From Bacillota bacterium (GTDB lineage: Bacteria > Bacillota_A > Clostridia > Clostridiales > Clostridiaceae): 7,005 bases of DNA. Location of the stretch: NCBI GenBank assembly GCA_021780795.1, contig JAJXYA010000149.1:1-7005 (forward strand), in the 5' to 3' direction. Each line of letters starts with the position of its first letter. Position 1 is the first letter of the stretch. The notes beneath the pieces were generated by a model that searched no databases, was not told where the DNA came from, and saw nothing but the letters and a program-made list of their open reading frames with translations. The translations under genes were made by a program, and so were the position numbers. Shown here piece after piece: positions 5,566-7,005 of this stretch.

Positions 5566-6930
5566 ATGGGAAAAAAGTTTGAAAGTCTTAAAAACTCACT
5601 TTATGATGAAATCACTAATGTGAAAAGCATTGAGGAAATGCCAAAGGACTTTATAGAAGATTTTTTAAAACTTGTAGAGCAAGTTAATTTTATGCTCATA
5701 GAAGACAAAGAAAACTTTTATGGATATTTTCTACTTCAAATGTCTAGAGAGATAAGATATGACATCACTACGCCTACAGCTGTGAATTTTAAGCTATCTA
5801 GGTACGTCATTTATCTTAATCCTTATATATTTTTAAATTTAACAGCAGATCAGATGAAAAGCACTATTAAACATGAGATTCATCACATATTATCTTTACA
5901 TTTAAACCGTGCAAAAGAGCTTAAAAGGAAATTTAGTACTTTAGCTATTAACATGGCAATGGATATAGTAGTGAATCAGTATATAAATTATCTGCCACCC
6001 TATGCTACAACTTTAGAGCAGATAAATTTCAAATATAGCTTAAAGTTACAGCCTAATATGCCTATGGAGTATTATGCTGATAAAATTCAAGTAGCACTAA
6101 ATTTATTAGAGGAAAAGGATGAAAGTGAAGAGGATGACTCAAAGGAAAATCATATAGAAAAAGAATATGATGTTTCTAGTACTCATGATTTATGGGAAGA
6201 ATCCATAGAGATGGATGAAGAGACTCTGAAAAATTTTACTGAGAAATTTGTAACTCTAGCAGATAAGGGATCAGTTCCTATTTATTTGCAGAGCATGATC
6301 AATCGTTTGAAGGGTAATAAAGGCGAAATTCCCTGGAATATATATTTAAAGAGATTAATGGGAACCTTAGAAGGTGACAAAAAAAAGACTATTACACGAA
6401 GAAGCAGACGTCAACCTAATAGATTAGATTTAAGAGGAGAACTTAGGGGACATACAGCTAGAATTACCCTGGCAATAGACATAAGTGGTAGCATCAGTGA
6501 GGAGGAATTTCATGGAGCAGTAAAAGAAGTTTTTAATATTGTAAAAACTTATAAGCATGAAATAACGCTTCTGGAATGCGATACTGAAATAAGACAAGTC
6601 TACAAGCTGAAATCCATCAATAATATAAGGCCACGCTTTAATACTGGAGGCGGTACAAAATTCACGCCAGTCTTTAAGTATGTAAATAATACTGATACCA
6701 ACATACTAATATATTTTACAGATGGAAAGGGTGAAGAAACCCTAAAAGTAATGCCAAAAGGCTATAAAACTTTGTGGGTTATCTCAGGACGTGGAGATAA
6801 ACTTTCTTTAAGGGAGCCTTTTGGTCTTGTAAAAAAACTAAAACCTGTAGAAATAAAAGAGGATACTATAGATAGAAATGATGTAATAGGTGATGGATGG
6901 TCCATGAATAATCAAGAGCCAATATATTAG
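5566..6930 (+). CDS. DUF2201-type protein: HExxH putative metallopeptidase domain plus vWA domain
   Basis: This 454-residue soluble protein has two recognisable parts. The N-terminal part has a zinc-peptidase-like motif HEIHH (103-107) in a helix, followed by NMAMDIVVN (129-137), where Asp133 is a plausible third metal ligand. An acidic linker (about 183-200) and a basic patch, TRRSRRQPNR (277-286), separate it from a C-terminal vWA domain. The vWA domain has a complete MIDAS: DISGS (305-309), Thr364 in GGGT and Asp386 in FTDG. This order matches the DUF2201_N/DUF2201 architecture known beside MoxR ATPases. The start follows AGGTGAG (5556-5562), which overlaps the stop codon of the ATPase gene, so translation is probably coupled. 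The likely role is as partner of the ATPase, with the MIDAS binding a target and the peptidase domain possibly cleaving it. Catalytic activity is unproven; some relatives may be structural only. Confidence 0.87.
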   Translation: MGKKFESLKNSLYDEITNVKSIEEMPKDFIEDFLKLVEQVNFMLIEDKENFYGYFLLQMSREIRYDITTPTAVNFKLSRYVIYLNPYIFLNLTADQMKSTIKHEIHHILSLHLNRAKELKRKFSTLAINMAMDIVVNQYINYLPPYATTLEQINFKYSLKLQPNMPMEYYADKIQVALNLLEEKDESEEDDSKENHIEKEYDVSSTHDLWEESIEMDEETLKNFTEKFVTLADKGSVPIYLQSMINRLKGNKGEIPWNIYLKRLMGTLEGDKKKTITRRSRRQPNRLDLRGELRGHTARITLAIDISGSISEEEFHGAVKEVFNIVKTYKHEITLLECDTEIRQVYKLKSINNIRPRFNTGGGTKFTPVFKYVNNTDTNILIYFTDGKGEETLKVMPKGYKTLWVISGRGDKLSLREPFGLVKKLKPVEIKEDTIDRNDVIGDGWSMNNQEPIY

Positions 6931-6960
6931 GAACTGTAGATATACAGACAATAAAGTATG

Positions 6961-7005
6961 AAATTTCTCCTGCGTGTTTTGCAAACGAGCTCGAAATTGA
7001 AATTT
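6961..7005. repeat. Inverted-repeat element cut by the window edge, possibly a dispersed repeat
   Basis: AAATTTC (6961-6967) and GAAATTT (6999-7005) form 7-bp outer arms around a more GC-rich centre. That centre contains the palindrome TTTGCAAA (6978-6985) and GAGCTC (6987-6992). The composition differs from the surrounding AT-rich spacer. No U-tract terminator is visible, though the element may continue past the edge. A small hairpin, CTGTA-GATA-TACAG, occurs just after the vWA gene (about 6933-6946). I see no gene in 6931-7005. A dispersed repeat is a guess from structure and cannot be confirmed here. Confidence 0.35.

Noticed and set aside
6931..7005. C-terminal end of a convergent minus-strand gene
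   Set aside because: One minus-strand frame is open from the edge to a stop near 6931, but 75 bp is too short to judge and the sequence is better described as an inverted repeat.

Overview
The window is AT-rich DNA with purine-rich ribosome binding sites, strong use of A/T-ending codons, a Firmicutes-type sigma-54 regulator, an Fe-S cysteine desulfidase and a 6S RNA. This points to an anaerobic Clostridium-like bacterium, probably Clostridium sensu stricto; the species cannot be told from the sequence alone. All recognised genes are on the + strand.

Region 1 (1-3131) is a cysteine-catabolism module. A sigma-54-dependent activator, cut off at its 5' end by the window edge, is followed by a 185-bp control region and then a gene of the UPF0597/CyuA L-cysteine desulfidase family (cdsB). 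The control region holds three copies of the dyad TCTCA-N3-TGAGA, a textbook -24/-12 promoter and a purine-rich RBS. The first two dyads are built into the intrinsic terminator of the activator gene, and the first also lies in its last codons. The likely circuit is that the activator senses cysteine or a related signal through a Cys-rich sensor region, binds the dyads, and drives sigma-54 transcription of the desulfidase, which yields pyruvate, ammonia and sulfide.

Region 2 (3132-3621) is a 490-bp stretch without protein genes. It contains a well-supported 6S RNA (about 3240-3430). The closing stem, the apical stem, the asymmetric bubble and the hairpin in the 3' strand of the bubble can all be paired by hand. 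An extended -10 promoter lies upstream and an intrinsic terminator downstream. A separate sigma-A-type promoter then serves the next operon.

Region 3 (3622-6930) is a compact three-gene operon with gaps of 16 and 8 bp. It encodes a helical-repeat protein made of exact 22-residue units, a MoxR-like AAA+ ATPase, and a protein that joins an HExxH putative metallopeptidase domain to a vWA domain with a complete MIDAS (DUF2201 type). The ATPase/vWA pairing follows the MoxR-vWA chaperone theme. The physiological role is unknown, and this is the least described system in the window. The last 75 bp carry no recognised gene, but include an inverted repeat cut by the window edge that may belong to a dispersed element.
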